A stretch of DNA of 64,000 nt from Pseudomonas cichorii (GTDB taxonomy: Bacteria; Pseudomonadota; Gammaproteobacteria; Pseudomonadales; Pseudomonadaceae). This document shows positions 10,056-19,051 of this stretch, in pieces. Within the stretch, counting starts at the first letter, position 1. Every line of letters starts with the position of its first letter. Position numbers and translations under genes: made by a program. The DNA lies in assembly GCF_003700275.1 (NCBI RefSeq), contig NZ_RBRE01000064.1:90848-154847 (forward strand). The letters run 5' to 3'. The notes beneath the pieces are model-generated. The model ran no database searches and was not told the origin of the DNA. It saw only the letters and a list, made by a program, of their open reading frames with translations.

Positions 10056-11169
10056 CTATTCGCTCCCGAGAGGTGGAAGGTGAAGACGCCGGGGGCTGAG
10101 ACGTCGCGGGCCTTGCGGCAGGTCGGGCTGGCGCCTGCTGGGTCGCCGGTGCAGCAGCCGGAGCCGAAGCGCCGTGAGCGGCTGGCCGGGCGTGACTGGT
10201 GCCGGTCGGAAACGAAGGCATCGTCGAGGCCGGCACCATCGGGAAAGCCGGAGCCAGCGGCGGAATCGTCGGCGCGACTGTCGGCTCGACACCTTTCTCG
10301 ATTGATTCCTGGGCCTGCGCCGCATCGGCGGCACGCTCTTCCGGCGAACGGCCATCGGAGAACACCAGCAACAGGTAGCGGCTGCGGTTCAAGGCGGCCG
10401 TAGGAATAGCACGCACAATGGCAAATGGCTGGCCGGAATCATGGATGACTTCCTTGACCGTCGCCACCGGATAGCCCGCCGGGAAGCGCTGCCCCAGGCC
10501 GGAACTCACCAGCAGGTCGCCTTCCTTGATATCGGCGGTATCCGCCACGTGCCGCAATTCCAGTCGTTCCGGGTTACCGGTGCCACTGGCGATAGCGCGC
10601 AGGCCATTGCGGTTGACCTGTACGGGAATGCTGTGGGTGGTGTCGGTCAGCAACAGGACGCGCGAGGTATATGGCATCAGTTCGACCACCTGCCCCATCA
10701 GGCCACGGGCATCGAGCACCGGCTGGCCGAGCACCACGCCATCGCGCTCGCCCTTGTTGATGATGATGCGATGGGTGAACGGGTTGGGGTCCATACCGAT
10801 CAGTTCGGCAACCTCGACCTTCTCGTTGACCAGCGCCGAAGAGTTGAGCAACTCGCGCAGGCGAACGTTCTGCTCGGTCAGCGCCGCCAGCTTTTGCAGG
10901 CGACCTTGCAGGAGCAGGGCTTCGGTCTTGAGTTTTTCATTTTCGGCGATCAGCTCGGTGCGACTGCCGAACTGGCTGGCAACGCCCTGAAACATGCGCT
11001 GTGGCAGATCGACGATCCAGTAGGCCTGCATCAATACCATCGACATCTGGCTGCGCACTGGCTTGAGCAGCGTGAAGCGTGCGTCAACCACCATCAATGC
11101 GACCGACAGCACGACCAGCACCAGCAGACGTACGCCCAGCGACGGGCCTTTTGCGAAAAGCGGTTTAAT
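10048..11169 (-). CDS. mreC: Rod shape-determining protein MreC, probable ATT start
   Basis: A 373-residue periplasmic scaffold of the elongasome with one N-terminal membrane helix, a coiled coil (about 70-110) and the beta-rich MreC core. The C-terminal 90 residues are a low-complexity Ala/Pro/Thr/Ser tail. The first GTG (11121) lies inside the membrane helix and has no ribosome-binding site. Upstream in frame is ATT at 11169, giving (I)KPLFAKGPSLGVRLL, which aligns with the E. coli MreC N-terminus MKPIFSRGPSLQIRL. GGGAGGAG sits six bases before this ATT. No ATG, GTG or TTG codon fits, so ATT is the likely initiation codon. Confidence 0.9.
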   Translation of the reverse strand: MKPLFAKGPSLGVRLLVLVVLSVALMVVDARFTLLKPVRSQMSMVLMQAYWIVDLPQRMFQGVASQFGSRTELIAENEKLKTEALLLQGRLQKLAALTEQNVRLRELLNSSALVNEKVEVAELIGMDPNPFTHRIIINKGERDGVVLGQPVLDARGLMGQVVELMPYTSRVLLLTDTTHSIPVQVNRNGLRAIASGTGNPERLELRHVADTADIKEGDLLVSSGLGQRFPAGYPVATVKEVIHDSGQPFAIVRAIPTAALNRSRYLLLVFSDGRSPEERAADAAQAQESIEKGVEPTVAPTIPPLAPAFPMVPASTMPSFPTGTSHARPAAHGASAPAAAPATQQAPARPAARPATSQPPASSPSTSRERIDG

Positions 11170-11351
11170 AGGCCGCTCCTCCCGGACGTGCGATCAAAGG
11201 ATCGAGCTTCAATTGGCTGTTATTCATGCGGTATGGAACCGGCCTGGACAGATGAGAGAAATAGGCACCTTGTTTCGGCGTCAGCCTAACGCATACAGGT
11301 AGCACAAGCGCTACCTGCATACAAAAGACTCATGAACAGCACCCCGGCGAA

Positions 11352-12389
11352 TTACTCGCTGGAGAGCAGATCCATGGTGTGCTTATCCATCATTTCCAGC
11401 GCACGGCCACCACCACGCGCCACACAGGTCAGCGGGTCTTCGGCAACGATGACCGGCAGACCGGTTTCCTGGGCCAGCAGCTTGTCCAGGTCACGCAGCA
11501 GTGCGCCGCCACCGGTCAGTACCAGGCCACGCTCGGCGATATCGGAAGCCAGTTCCGGCGGAGACTGTTCCAGAGCGCTCTTGACGGCCTGGACGATGGT
11601 CGCCAGAGACTCCTGAAGTGCTTCGAGCACTTCATTGGAGTTGAGGGTAAAGGCACGTGGAACGCCTTCGGCCAGGTTACGGCCGCGCACGTCGACTTCA
11701 CGGACTTCGCCGCCCGGATAGGCAGTACCGATTTCCTGCTTGATGCGCTCGGCGGTGGATTCACCGATCAGGCTGCCGTAGTTGCGACGCACGTAAGTGA
11801 TGATCGCTTCGTCGAAGCGGTCGCCGCCGACACGTACGGATTCGGCATAGACCACGCCGTTGAGCGAGATCAAGGCGATTTCAGTGGTACCACCACCGAT
11901 ATCGACGACCATCGAACCACGAGCTTCCTCAACCGGCAGACCGGCACCGATGGCAGCAGCCATTGGCTCTTCGATCAGGAACACTTCACGGGCACCTGCG
12001 CCCAGAGCCGATTCGCGAATGGCGCGGCGCTCGACCTGGGTGGACTTGCACGGAACGCAGATCAGCACACGAGGGCTGGGCTGCAGAAAGCTGTTTTCGT
12101 GAACCTTGTTGATGAAATACTGCAGCATCTTTTCGCACACGCTGAAATCGGCAATAACGCCGTCTTTCATCGGACGAATGGCTGCGATGTTGCCTGGAGT
12201 ACGGCCCAGCATACGTTTGGCTTCGGTACCGACAGCCACGACACTCTTCTGATTGCCATGAGTACGAATTGCAACTACAGAAGGCTCATTCAGAACGATA
12301 CCGCGCTCACGCACGTAAATAAGGGTGTTGGCAGTGCCCAGGTCGATGGAAAGATCACTGGAAAACATGCCACGCAGTTTCTTGAACAT
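11352..12389 (-). CDS. mreB: Rod shape-determining actin MreB
   Basis: A 345-residue bacterial actin that positions lateral cell-wall synthesis. It begins MFKKLRGMFSSDLSIDLGTAN, the canonical start, so ATG 12389 is used and not the longer frame to 12434. ATP-binding motifs are visible: phosphate-1 DLGTANTLIY, phosphate-2 DIGGGTTEI and adenosine loop GLVLTGGGALLRDL. It is first in the mreBCD-maf-rng series; 182 bases separate it from the mreC start, with no strong terminator, so readthrough is likely. Confidence 0.98.
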   Translation of the reverse strand: MFKKLRGMFSSDLSIDLGTANTLIYVRERGIVLNEPSVVAIRTHGNQKSVVAVGTEAKRMLGRTPGNIAAIRPMKDGVIADFSVCEKMLQYFINKVHENSFLQPSPRVLICVPCKSTQVERRAIRESALGAGAREVFLIEEPMAAAIGAGLPVEEARGSMVVDIGGGTTEIALISLNGVVYAESVRVGGDRFDEAIITYVRRNYGSLIGESTAERIKQEIGTAYPGGEVREVDVRGRNLAEGVPRAFTLNSNEVLEALQESLATIVQAVKSALEQSPPELASDIAERGLVLTGGGALLRDLDKLLAQETGLPVIVAEDPLTCVARGGGRALEMMDKHTMDLLSSE

Positions 12390-12597
12390 GGGATATGGGA
12401 CCCTAGGGAACGCGTGGGTAAAAAAGTGCGGCAAACTCTAACAACGACAGGGATTTTGGGCAAGGAGCCAATATGTTAAATTGGCGGTTTTCTGAACACG
12501 CCCCCCGACGTTTGCGGCTTTATGACCATACAAACGCGGTGGTGTTCCGCAATTTGCTGATAGAGCCGATTCGTCAGCATTCCACTGGAGATACCCC
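12390..12597. promoter_or_regulatory. Divergent mreB-gatC intergenic region
   Basis: 208 bases separate the divergent starts of mreB and gatC and must hold both promoters. It is visibly AT-richer than the flanking genes around 12460-12485. I could not assign a well-spaced -35/-10 pair by eye. Confidence 0.5.
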
Positions 12598-12885
12598 ATG
12601 GCGCTTGAACGCTCCGACGTGGAAAAGATCGCCCATCTGGCCCGATTGGGGCTTGATGACGCCGATATCCCGCGTACTACCGAAGCACTTAACAGCATTC
12701 TTGGGCTGGTCGATCAGATGCAAGCGGTCGATACCACCGGCATCGAGCCGCTGGCTCACCCGCTGGAAGCCTCCCAGCGCCTGCGCGAAGACGCCGTTAC
12801 CGAGCACAATCGTCGCGACACTTACCAAGCCATCGCACCAGCGGTCCAGGACGGACTTTACCTGGTTCCGAAAGTCATCGAGTAA
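12598..12885 (+). CDS. gatC: Asp-tRNA(Asn)/Glu-tRNA(Gln) amidotransferase subunit C
   Basis: A 95-residue protein, MALERSDVEKIAHLARLGL, matching the GatC family in length and sequence. GatC wraps around GatA and GatB and stabilises the amidotransferase that corrects misacylated Asp-tRNA(Asn) or Glu-tRNA(Gln). GGAG stands nine bases before ATG 12598. It opens the gatCAB operon; gatA follows after 14 bases. Confidence 0.96.
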   Translation: MALERSDVEKIAHLARLGLDDADIPRTTEALNSILGLVDQMQAVDTTGIEPLAHPLEASQRLREDAVTEHNRRDTYQAIAPAVQDGLYLVPKVIE

Positions 12886-12899
12886 GGGAAAGAGCCTGC

Positions 12900-14351
12900 A
12901 TGCATCAAATGACTCTGGCCGAGATCGCCCGCGGACTCGCCGATAAAAAGTTTTCTTCCGAAGAGCTGACCCGTGTCCTGCTGGCGCGCATCGCGCAACT
13001 CGACCCTCAGCTCAACAGCTTCATCACCCTGACCGAAGACCTGGCCATCACCCAGGCCCAGGCCGCCGACGCACGCCGCGCTGCCGGTGAAAACGGCGCC
13101 CTGCTGGGCGCGCCGCTGGCGCACAAGGACCTGTTCTGCACCCAGGGCATCCGCACCAGTTGCGCCTCGCGCATGCTCGACAACTTCAAGGCGCCCTATG
13201 ACGCCACCGTGGTTGCCCGCCTGGCTGCCGCTGGCACCGTGACACTTGGCAAGACCAACATGGACGAATTCGCCATGGGTTCGGCCAACGAGTCCAGCTA
13301 TTACGGCGCGGTGAAAAACCCGTGGGCCCTGGAGCACGTGCCCGGCGGTTCATCCGGCGGCTCGGCGGCTGCCGTTGCGGCGCGCCTGCTGCCGGCGGCG
13401 ACCGGCACCGATACTGGCGGTTCGATTCGCCAGCCTGCGGCACTGACCAACCTCACCGGCCTGAAACCGACCTACGGTCGCGTTTCGCGCTGGGGCATGA
13501 TCGCCTATGCATCCAGCCTCGATCAGGCAGGCCCGATGGCCCGCACCGCAGAAGACTGCGCCCTGCTGCTGCAAGGCATGGCCGGCTTCGATCCGCAGGA
13601 CTCCACCAGCATCGATGAGCCAGTGCCGGATTACTCCGCCAGCCTCAACACCTCGCTCAAGGGCCTGCGCATCGGTGTGCCGAAGGAATACTTCAGCGCC
13701 GGCCTCGACCCGCGCATCGCGCAACTGGTGCACGAAAGCGTCAAGGAGCTGGAAAGGCTCGGCGCAATCGTCAAGGAAATCAGCCTGCCGAACAATCAGC
13801 ACGCGATTGCGGCCTATTACGTCATCGCCCCGGCAGAAGCGTCGTCCAACCTGTCGCGTTTCGACGGTGTGCGCTTCGGCTATCGCTGCGAAGAGCCCAA
13901 GGATCTGACCGACCTGTACAAGCGCTCCCGTGCCGAAGGCTTCGGCCCTGAAGTACAGCGCCGCATCATGGTCGGCGCCTACGCGCTGTCGGCCGGCTAC
14001 TACGACGCCTACTACCTGCAGGCTCAGAAGATTCGCCGCCTGATCAAGAATGACTTCATGAACGCTTTCGCCGAAGTCGACGTGATTCTCGGCCCGACCA
14101 CGCCAAACCCGGCCTGGAAGATCGGCGCCAAGAACAACGATCCGGTCGCAGCCTATCTGGAAGACTTCTACACCATCACCGCCAACCTCGCGGGTCTGCC
14201 GGGCCTGTCCATGCCTGCCGGCTTCGTCGATGGTCTGCCGGTCGGTGTGCAATTGCTTGCCCCGTATTTCCAGGAAGGCCGCCTGCTCAACGTCGCGCAC
14301 CAGTATCAGCAAGTCACTGACTGGCATACCCGCGCCCCTGAAGGCTTCTGA
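12900..14351 (+). CDS. gatA: Asp-tRNA(Asn)/Glu-tRNA(Gln) amidotransferase subunit A
   Basis: A 483-residue amidase-signature enzyme that releases ammonia from glutamine for GatB. The Ser-cisSer-Lys triad is visible: Lys76 in LAHKDLFC, cis-Ser151 in PGGSSGGSAAA and nucleophile Ser175 in GTDTGGSIRQPA. The length is normal for the family. Start ATG 12900 follows GGGAAAGAG; an in-frame ATG at 12909 is possible and changes three residues. gatB begins 13 bases after the stop. Confidence 0.97.
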   Translation: MHQMTLAEIARGLADKKFSSEELTRVLLARIAQLDPQLNSFITLTEDLAITQAQAADARRAAGENGALLGAPLAHKDLFCTQGIRTSCASRMLDNFKAPYDATVVARLAAAGTVTLGKTNMDEFAMGSANESSYYGAVKNPWALEHVPGGSSGGSAAAVAARLLPAATGTDTGGSIRQPAALTNLTGLKPTYGRVSRWGMIAYASSLDQAGPMARTAEDCALLLQGMAGFDPQDSTSIDEPVPDYSASLNTSLKGLRIGVPKEYFSAGLDPRIAQLVHESVKELERLGAIVKEISLPNNQHAIAAYYVIAPAEASSNLSRFDGVRFGYRCEEPKDLTDLYKRSRAEGFGPEVQRRIMVGAYALSAGYYDAYYLQAQKIRRLIKNDFMNAFAEVDVILGPTTPNPAWKIGAKNNDPVAAYLEDFYTITANLAGLPGLSMPAGFVDGLPVGVQLLAPYFQEGRLLNVAHQYQQVTDWHTRAPEGF

Positions 14352-14364
14352 GGAGAACAATTAC

Positions 14365-15828
14365 ATGCAATGGGAAGTCGTCATCGGGCTGGAGATTCAC
14401 ACCCAGCTTTCGACCCAGTCGAAGATTTTCTCCGGCAGCGCCACTACGTTCGGCTCCGAGCCGAACACTCAGGCCAGCCTCGTCGATCTGGGCATGCCGG
14501 GCGTATTGCCGGTACTCAACAAAGAAGCCGTGCGCATGGCCGTGATGTTCGGTCTGGCGGTGGATGCCGAGATCGGCCAGCACAACGTGTTCGCCCGCAA
14601 GAACTACTTCTACCCGGACCTGCCAAAGGGCTACCAGATCAGCCAGATGGAATTGCCCATCGTGGGTAAAGGGCATCTGGATATCACGCTGGAAGACGGC
14701 ACGGTCAAGCGCGTCGGCATCACCCGCGCGCACCTGGAAGAAGATGCGGGCAAGAGCCTGCACGAAGACTACAGCGGCATGACCGGTATCGACCTCAACC
14801 GTGCTGGCACTCCGCTGCTGGAAATCGTCTCCGAGCCGGACATGCGCAGCGCCAAGGAAGCCGTGGCTTACGTCAAGGCGATCCACGCGCTGGTTCGTTA
14901 CCTCGGCATCTGCGACGGCAACATGGCCGAAGGTTCGCTGCGTTGCGACTGCAACGTTTCGATCCGGCCAAAAGGCCAGGTCGAGTTCGGCACCCGCTGC
15001 GAGATCAAGAACGTCAACTCGTTCCGCTTCATCGAGAAGGCGATCAACAGCGAGATCCAGCGCCAGATCGACCTGATCGAAGACGGCGGCAAGGTCATCC
15101 AGCAGACTCGCCTGTACGACCCGAACACCAACGAAACCCGCGCCATGCGCAGCAAGGAGGAAGCCAACGACTACCGTTACTTCCCCGATCCGGACCTGTT
15201 GCCGGTGATCATCGAAGACTCGTTCCTCGACGCCACCCGCGCCACCCTGCCGGAGTTGCCACCGCAGAAACGCGAACGCTTCCAGAGCCAGTTCGCTTTG
15301 TCGGCGTACGACGCCAGCGTGCTGGCCTCCAGCCGCGAGCAGGCCGACTACTTCGAGCAGGTGGTCAGCATCAGTGGCGACGCCAAGCTGGCAGCCAACT
15401 GGGTCATGGTCGAGCTGGGCAGCCTGCTGAACAAGCAAGGCCTGGAAATCGAAGAGTCGCCGGTCAGCGCCGAGCAATTGGGCGGCATGCTCAAGCGCAT
15501 CACCGACAACACCATTTCCGGCAAGATCGCCAAAACTATTCTTGAGGCGATGGCAGACGGTGAAGCAGTAATACATGGAGAGGGAAGCGCTGATGAAATT
15601 ATTGAGCGGCGCGGCCTGAAACAGGTCACCGACAGCGGTGCCATCGAGTCGATGCTCGACGAGATGCTTGCGGCCAATGCCGAGCAGGTCGAACAGTACC
15701 GCGCCGCAGACGAAGCCAAGCGTGGCAAGATGTTCGGTTTCTTCGTCGGTCAGGCGATGAAAGCCTCCAAAGGCAAGGCCAACCCGCAGCAAGTGAACGA
15801 ACTGCTGAAGGCCAAGCTCGAAGGCTAA
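14365..15828 (+). CDS. gatB: Asp-tRNA(Asn)/Glu-tRNA(Gln) amidotransferase subunit B
   Basis: A 487-residue protein starting MQWEVVIGLEIHTQLST, the GatB/GatE signature. GatB binds the misacylated tRNA, phosphorylates the side chain and amidates it with ammonia from GatA. The family motif DYNRAGTPLLEIVSEPD is present as DLNRAGTPLLEIVSEPD, and the C-terminal YqeY-like domain covers about residues 340-487. AGGAGAACAATTAC precedes ATG 14365; the reading frame is open further upstream inside gatA but is not coding there. Confidence 0.97.
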   Translation: MQWEVVIGLEIHTQLSTQSKIFSGSATTFGSEPNTQASLVDLGMPGVLPVLNKEAVRMAVMFGLAVDAEIGQHNVFARKNYFYPDLPKGYQISQMELPIVGKGHLDITLEDGTVKRVGITRAHLEEDAGKSLHEDYSGMTGIDLNRAGTPLLEIVSEPDMRSAKEAVAYVKAIHALVRYLGICDGNMAEGSLRCDCNVSIRPKGQVEFGTRCEIKNVNSFRFIEKAINSEIQRQIDLIEDGGKVIQQTRLYDPNTNETRAMRSKEEANDYRYFPDPDLLPVIIEDSFLDATRATLPELPPQKRERFQSQFALSAYDASVLASSREQADYFEQVVSISGDAKLAANWVMVELGSLLNKQGLEIEESPVSAEQLGGMLKRITDNTISGKIAKTILEAMADGEAVIHGEGSADEIIERRGLKQVTDSGAIESMLDEMLAANAEQVEQYRAADEAKRGKMFGFFVGQAMKASKGKANPQQVNELLKAKLEG

Positions 15829-15847
15829 ACGCAAAAAACCTGTAAGA

Positions 15848-15901
15848 GAGGATTCATCCGCGAAGTCTGTTCAGCAGCCTTTTCGCGAATGAATTCGCTC
15901 C
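15848..15901. repeat. REP-like inverted palindrome, family A, copy 1
   Basis: Two imperfect inverted arms (15848-15864 and 15882-15901). The right arm is the complement of GGAGCGAATTCATTCGCGAA, which recurs at 28953, 30437 and 48610. It lies between gatB and the RlpA-like gene and could act as terminator or mRNA-stabilising stem for gatCAB. Confidence 0.75.
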
Positions 15902-15994
15902 TGCGGGTTGCCCCTGACACAGCGGCAGGGGCTTGCCCGCGACCAGGCAAAACGGTATTTACAATGATCCAACAGGCATCACAGGACTTGACCC

Positions 15995-16363
15995 ATGCGC
16001 CGACTTCTCACTGCCTGCTCCCTGCTGACTCTACTGGCCGGTTGCGCCAGTCATGACATTGATCCCCACGGCTACGACGAAACCGGTCGCGCGTCCTATT
16101 ACGGCGCCCGGCATCACGGTAAACGCACCGCCAGTGGCGAACCCTTCAATCAGAATGCCTTGACGGCAGCCCATCGCGAATTGCCGTTTGGCACCCGGGT
16201 CAAAGTCACCAACCTGGATAACGACAAGAGCGTCGTCCTGCGCATCAACGATCGTGGCCCTCACATACGTGGAAGGCTGATCGACGTATCACGCGAGGCC
16301 GCCGAACAACTGGGCATGCTGCGCAGCGGCACCGCGCCAGTGCGTGTCCAGGGCCTCGACTGA
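15995..16363 (+). CDS. RlpA-like septal ring lipoprotein (double-psi beta-barrel)
   Basis: A 122-residue lipoprotein. The N-terminus MRRLLTACSLLTLLAGCASH has a lipobox (LAGC), with Cys17 as lipidation site. The rest is an RlpA-type double-psi beta-barrel with GRASYYG at the start, PFGTRVKVTN in the middle and INDRGPH before the end. RlpA proteins are lytic transglycosylases acting on naked glycan at the septum; this short form lacks the SPOR domain that targets RlpA to denuded peptidoglycan. Whether it is enzymatically active is not known. It is convergent with nothing and closely followed by the CaCA transporter gene. Confidence 0.9.
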   Translation: MRRLLTACSLLTLLAGCASHDIDPHGYDETGRASYYGARHHGKRTASGEPFNQNALTAAHRELPFGTRVKVTNLDNDKSVVLRINDRGPHIRGRLIDVSREAAEQLGMLRSGTAPVRVQGLD

Positions 16364-17447
16364 GGACAGCCTAATTATCCAGCTATCGACCCTTCCCGCC
16401 CCCGCACTCATCCAGTTAGTAAGTGGCCTTTTACTGCTGCTGATGGGCGCCGAACTGTCGGTACGCGCCGCGATACGCCTGGCCTCCATCCTGCGGATTC
16501 GCCCGCTGATCATCGGCCTGACCGTGGTCGCACTGGGCAGCAGCGCACCCCAGATGGCCGTCAGCCTGCAGGCCGCCTTCTCGGACAGCATCGACATTGC
16601 CGTGGGCAGTGTCATCGGCAGCAATATCTTCAATGTATTGGTGACACTGGGCCTGTGCGCCTTGATCATTCCGCTGCGCGTCGCCCGCCAGGTGCTGCGG
16701 ATCGATATCCCGCTGATGATCGGGGCCAGCCTGCTGGTGATTGGCCTGAGCTGGAACGGCGAGTTCAGCAAGCTCGATGGCGTATTGCTGCTAGGCGCGA
16801 TGCTGACCTGCCTGTTTATCGTTCTGCGCCAGGCCAGCCATGGCGCACGTCACGGCCACACCAATACCAAGGAAAAACCTCACACGTTCACCTGCATCGC
16901 CATGCTGACAAGCGGCTTGCTGTTACTGTCGCTTGGCGGTCATTTGCTGGTAAACGCCGCGGTGGTGGTCGCGATCAATCTGGGGCTGTCCGAACGCATC
17001 ATCGGCCTGACACTGATCGCCATCGTCACCTCGCTGCCTGCGCTGATGACCTCGCTGATCGCAGCCCTGCGCGGCGAGCGGGATATCGCGGTGGGCAATG
17101 TGATCGGCAGTAACCTGTTCAACCTGCTGGGCGTGCTGGGCGTGACAGCCCTGGCCTCCCCCGTGCCCTTGTCGATCTCGCCCAACGCACTGGTCTTCGA
17201 TCTGCCGATCATGCTCGGCGTCGCCGTGTTGTGCCTGCCGCTGTTTTACGCCGGCTATCGCATCACTCGCCTTGAAGGGCTGCTGCTATTGGCGTTGTAT
17301 CTGACCTACGGCCTGCATATCGTGTCGTTCAGCACCGGCATGTTGATGGCCGAAAGGCTTGAGCACCTGATGTTCCAGTTCATCCTGCCGCTGCTGGGGA
17401 TTGCGGTTGCCTTTGGCATCGTGAAAGCCTGGCGGCGCCAACATTGA
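16344..17447 (+). CDS. Calcium/sodium antiporter, CaCA family (YrbG-like)
   Basis: A roughly 360-residue inner membrane protein with about ten helices. Both alpha repeats of the cation/Ca exchanger family are visible: GLTVVALGSSAPQMAVSLQA with GSVIGSNIFNVL, and GLTLIAIVTSLPALMTSLIA with GNVIGSNLFNLL. Substrate (Ca2+/Na+ or H+) is inferred from the family. The start is uncertain. GTG 16344 overlaps the RlpA-like gene by 20 bases and has no ribosome-binding site, while ATT at 16374 has GAGGA seven bases upstream and gives a more natural N-terminus (IIQLSTLPAPALIQL). No ATG, GTG or TTG codon lies between. Confidence 0.88.
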   Translation: MSRASTEDSLIIQLSTLPAPALIQLVSGLLLLLMGAELSVRAAIRLASILRIRPLIIGLTVVALGSSAPQMAVSLQAAFSDSIDIAVGSVIGSNIFNVLVTLGLCALIIPLRVARQVLRIDIPLMIGASLLVIGLSWNGEFSKLDGVLLLGAMLTCLFIVLRQASHGARHGHTNTKEKPHTFTCIAMLTSGLLLLSLGGHLLVNAAVVVAINLGLSERIIGLTLIAIVTSLPALMTSLIAALRGERDIAVGNVIGSNLFNLLGVLGVTALASPVPLSISPNALVFDLPIMLGVAVLCLPLFYAGYRITRLEGLLLLALYLTYGLHIVSFSTGMLMAERLEHLMFQFILPLLGIAVAFGIVKAWRRQH

Positions 17448-17463
17448 TCCAAGGGGAAAGGCC

Positions 17464-17847
17464 ATGACAGACAAGACAATCGGCAACGGCGAACAGATAC
17501 GCCGCCAGGTGATGGGCGATGTCTACGTTGATCGAGCACTGGATAACGCCACCGACTTCAGTCGACCGCTGCAGGAATTCATCAACGAACATGCCTGGGG
17601 CAACGTCTGGCGCCGCGAAGGCCTGGACCTGAAAACCCGCAGCCTGATTACCCTGGCGACCCTCACCGCCCTCAAGTGCTCGCAGGAACTCAAGGGCCAT
17701 GTGCGCGGCGCTCTGAACAACGGCTGCAGCGTGGACGAGATACGTGAAGCCCTGTTGCATTGCGCGGTCTATGCCGGCGTGCCAGCGGCTATCGAAGCGT
17801 TTCGCGCGGCGCAGGAAGTGATCGATACCTACCAGAAAGCCGACTAG
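17464..17847 (+). CDS. Carboxymuconolactone decarboxylase family protein (PcaC-like)
   Basis: A 127-residue all-helical CMD-family protein. The pattern LDLKTRSLITLATLTAL and the HVRGALNNGCSVDEIREALLHCAVYAGVPA segment are those of 4-carboxymuconolactone decarboxylases, which act in the protocatechuate branch of the beta-ketoadipate pathway. No other pca gene is nearby, so the pathway role is uncertain and a stand-alone CMD enzyme remains possible. ATG 17464 follows AAGGGGAAAGGCC. Its TAG overlaps the TAG of the convergent AEC transporter gene by four bases. Confidence 0.85.
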   Translation: MTDKTIGNGEQIRRQVMGDVYVDRALDNATDFSRPLQEFINEHAWGNVWRREGLDLKTRSLITLATLTALKCSQELKGHVRGALNNGCSVDEIREALLHCAVYAGVPAAIEAFRAAQEVIDTYQKAD

Positions 17848-18785
17848 ATCCAGCCGCCCCACTGCAACAGGAAAATACCGATATTGGTCGTCACCGCCGC
17901 TGCCAGGGTGGTGATGACAATGATCGCGGCAGCCAGCTCGTAATTGCCATTGGCGGTACGGGCCATGATGTAGCTGGCGGCGGCTGTCGGGCTGCCGAAG
18001 TACAGGAACAGAATCCCCAGCTCCGCACCACGGAAGCCCACCAGCCAGGCGGCAAAGGTGCAGATCAGCGGCAGCCAGACCATTTTCACCAGGCTGGCGC
18101 TGATCGCCAGCTTGCCACTTTTACGCAAGGACGCCAGCGACAGCGTGCCGCCAATACAGATCAGCGCCAGCGGCAAGGTCATCTGCGCCAGATAGCTGCC
18201 GGAGGTTTCCAGCCACTTGGGCAGGCCGATGCTGAACCAGGCAAAGGGTGACGCGACAATGACGCTGATGATCAACGGATTGGCCAGTACGCTTTTGAAC
18301 ACACTCCACGGATCGGACTTGATGACCGGGCTGTAGACCGCCAGGACGATGGTCGACAAGGTGTTGTAGAAAACGATGACCAGCGCAGCGAGAATCGCTC
18401 CCAGCGAAATGCCATATGCACCATACATACTGGCCGCCAGCGCCAGGCCGACCACGCCGTTATTGCCCCGAAACGCGCCCTGAACATACACCCCGCGCTC
18501 TTCACGCGGGCAACGCCAGATCGCCCAACCCCACGTAGCCAAAAAGCTCAACAGCGTGGCCAGGCCGAAGAAAATCAGCAGCTTTGGCTGCAGGGCCTCG
18601 GACAGATCAGCATGAATGATCCCCAGAAACAGCAGAGCCGGCATGGTGACATTGAACACCAGCCCCGACGCCACGACGATGAACCCATCGTTGATCGCAT
18701 GAATACGTTTGAGGATGACACCCAGAAACAACATGGCGAACACAGGCGCGGTGATGTTCAGGGTTTCAAGAAAAATAGCCAGCAT
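17844..18785 (-). CDS. AEC family transporter (auxin efflux carrier-like permease)
   Basis: A 313-residue inner membrane protein with about ten helices in two five-helix halves. It starts MLAIFLETLNITAPVFAMLFLGVILKRI and contains GNNGVVGLALAASMYG and the late GSPTAAASYIMA, both typical of bacterial AEC permeases of the bile/arsenite/riboflavin superfamily. Known bacterial substrates are malate and other dicarboxylates; the substrate here cannot be assigned. No regulator is adjacent. Confidence 0.88.
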   Translation of the reverse strand: MLAIFLETLNITAPVFAMLFLGVILKRIHAINDGFIVVASGLVFNVTMPALLFLGIIHADLSEALQPKLLIFFGLATLLSFLATWGWAIWRCPREERGVYVQGAFRGNNGVVGLALAASMYGAYGISLGAILAALVIVFYNTLSTIVLAVYSPVIKSDPWSVFKSVLANPLIISVIVASPFAWFSIGLPKWLETSGSYLAQMTLPLALICIGGTLSLASLRKSGKLAISASLVKMVWLPLICTFAAWLVGFRGAELGILFLYFGSPTAAASYIMARTANGNYELAAAIIVITTLAAAVTTNIGIFLLQWGGWI

Positions 18786-18874
18786 GCCGCAGACCCGGTC
18801 CTGTGGTTAGGTGACCTCATCATAAGCCAGCCGGGAGCAAGGTGTTGCAAGGAATTTCAGCTCTTCACACCGCT

Positions 18875-18964
18875 GTCGCCCACAGGTCTGGATTAGTGCC
18901 CGGCCTCTTGTGGGCACTGAAGTAGGAACTGCCAGCTTCCTGTGAGAGACAGCTGGCTGGCGAC
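18875..18964. repeat. Degenerate REPIN (family B) upstream of the RAYT gene
   Basis: The stretch starts with GTCGCC and ends with GGCGAC. Its central inverted AGTGCCC/GGGCACT pair and CACAGGTCTGGAT match the intact copy at 19530-19621 in inverted orientation, but the outer left arm is shortened. It is probably an eroded REP doublet. Confidence 0.7.
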
Positions 18965-19051
18965 GACACATACAGTCAAACCATAAACTCCTGAAGAATA
19001 TCTCCAGAAAGTAGATTCGGCGTCTCTACCCGACAAGAAAAGGGCAAGGGA

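Noticed and set aside
14314..15834. 506-codon antisense open frame across gatB
   Set aside because: It mirrors a highly conserved GC-rich gene in full, has no ribosome-binding site and no recognisable domain; long antisense frames are expected at this GC content.
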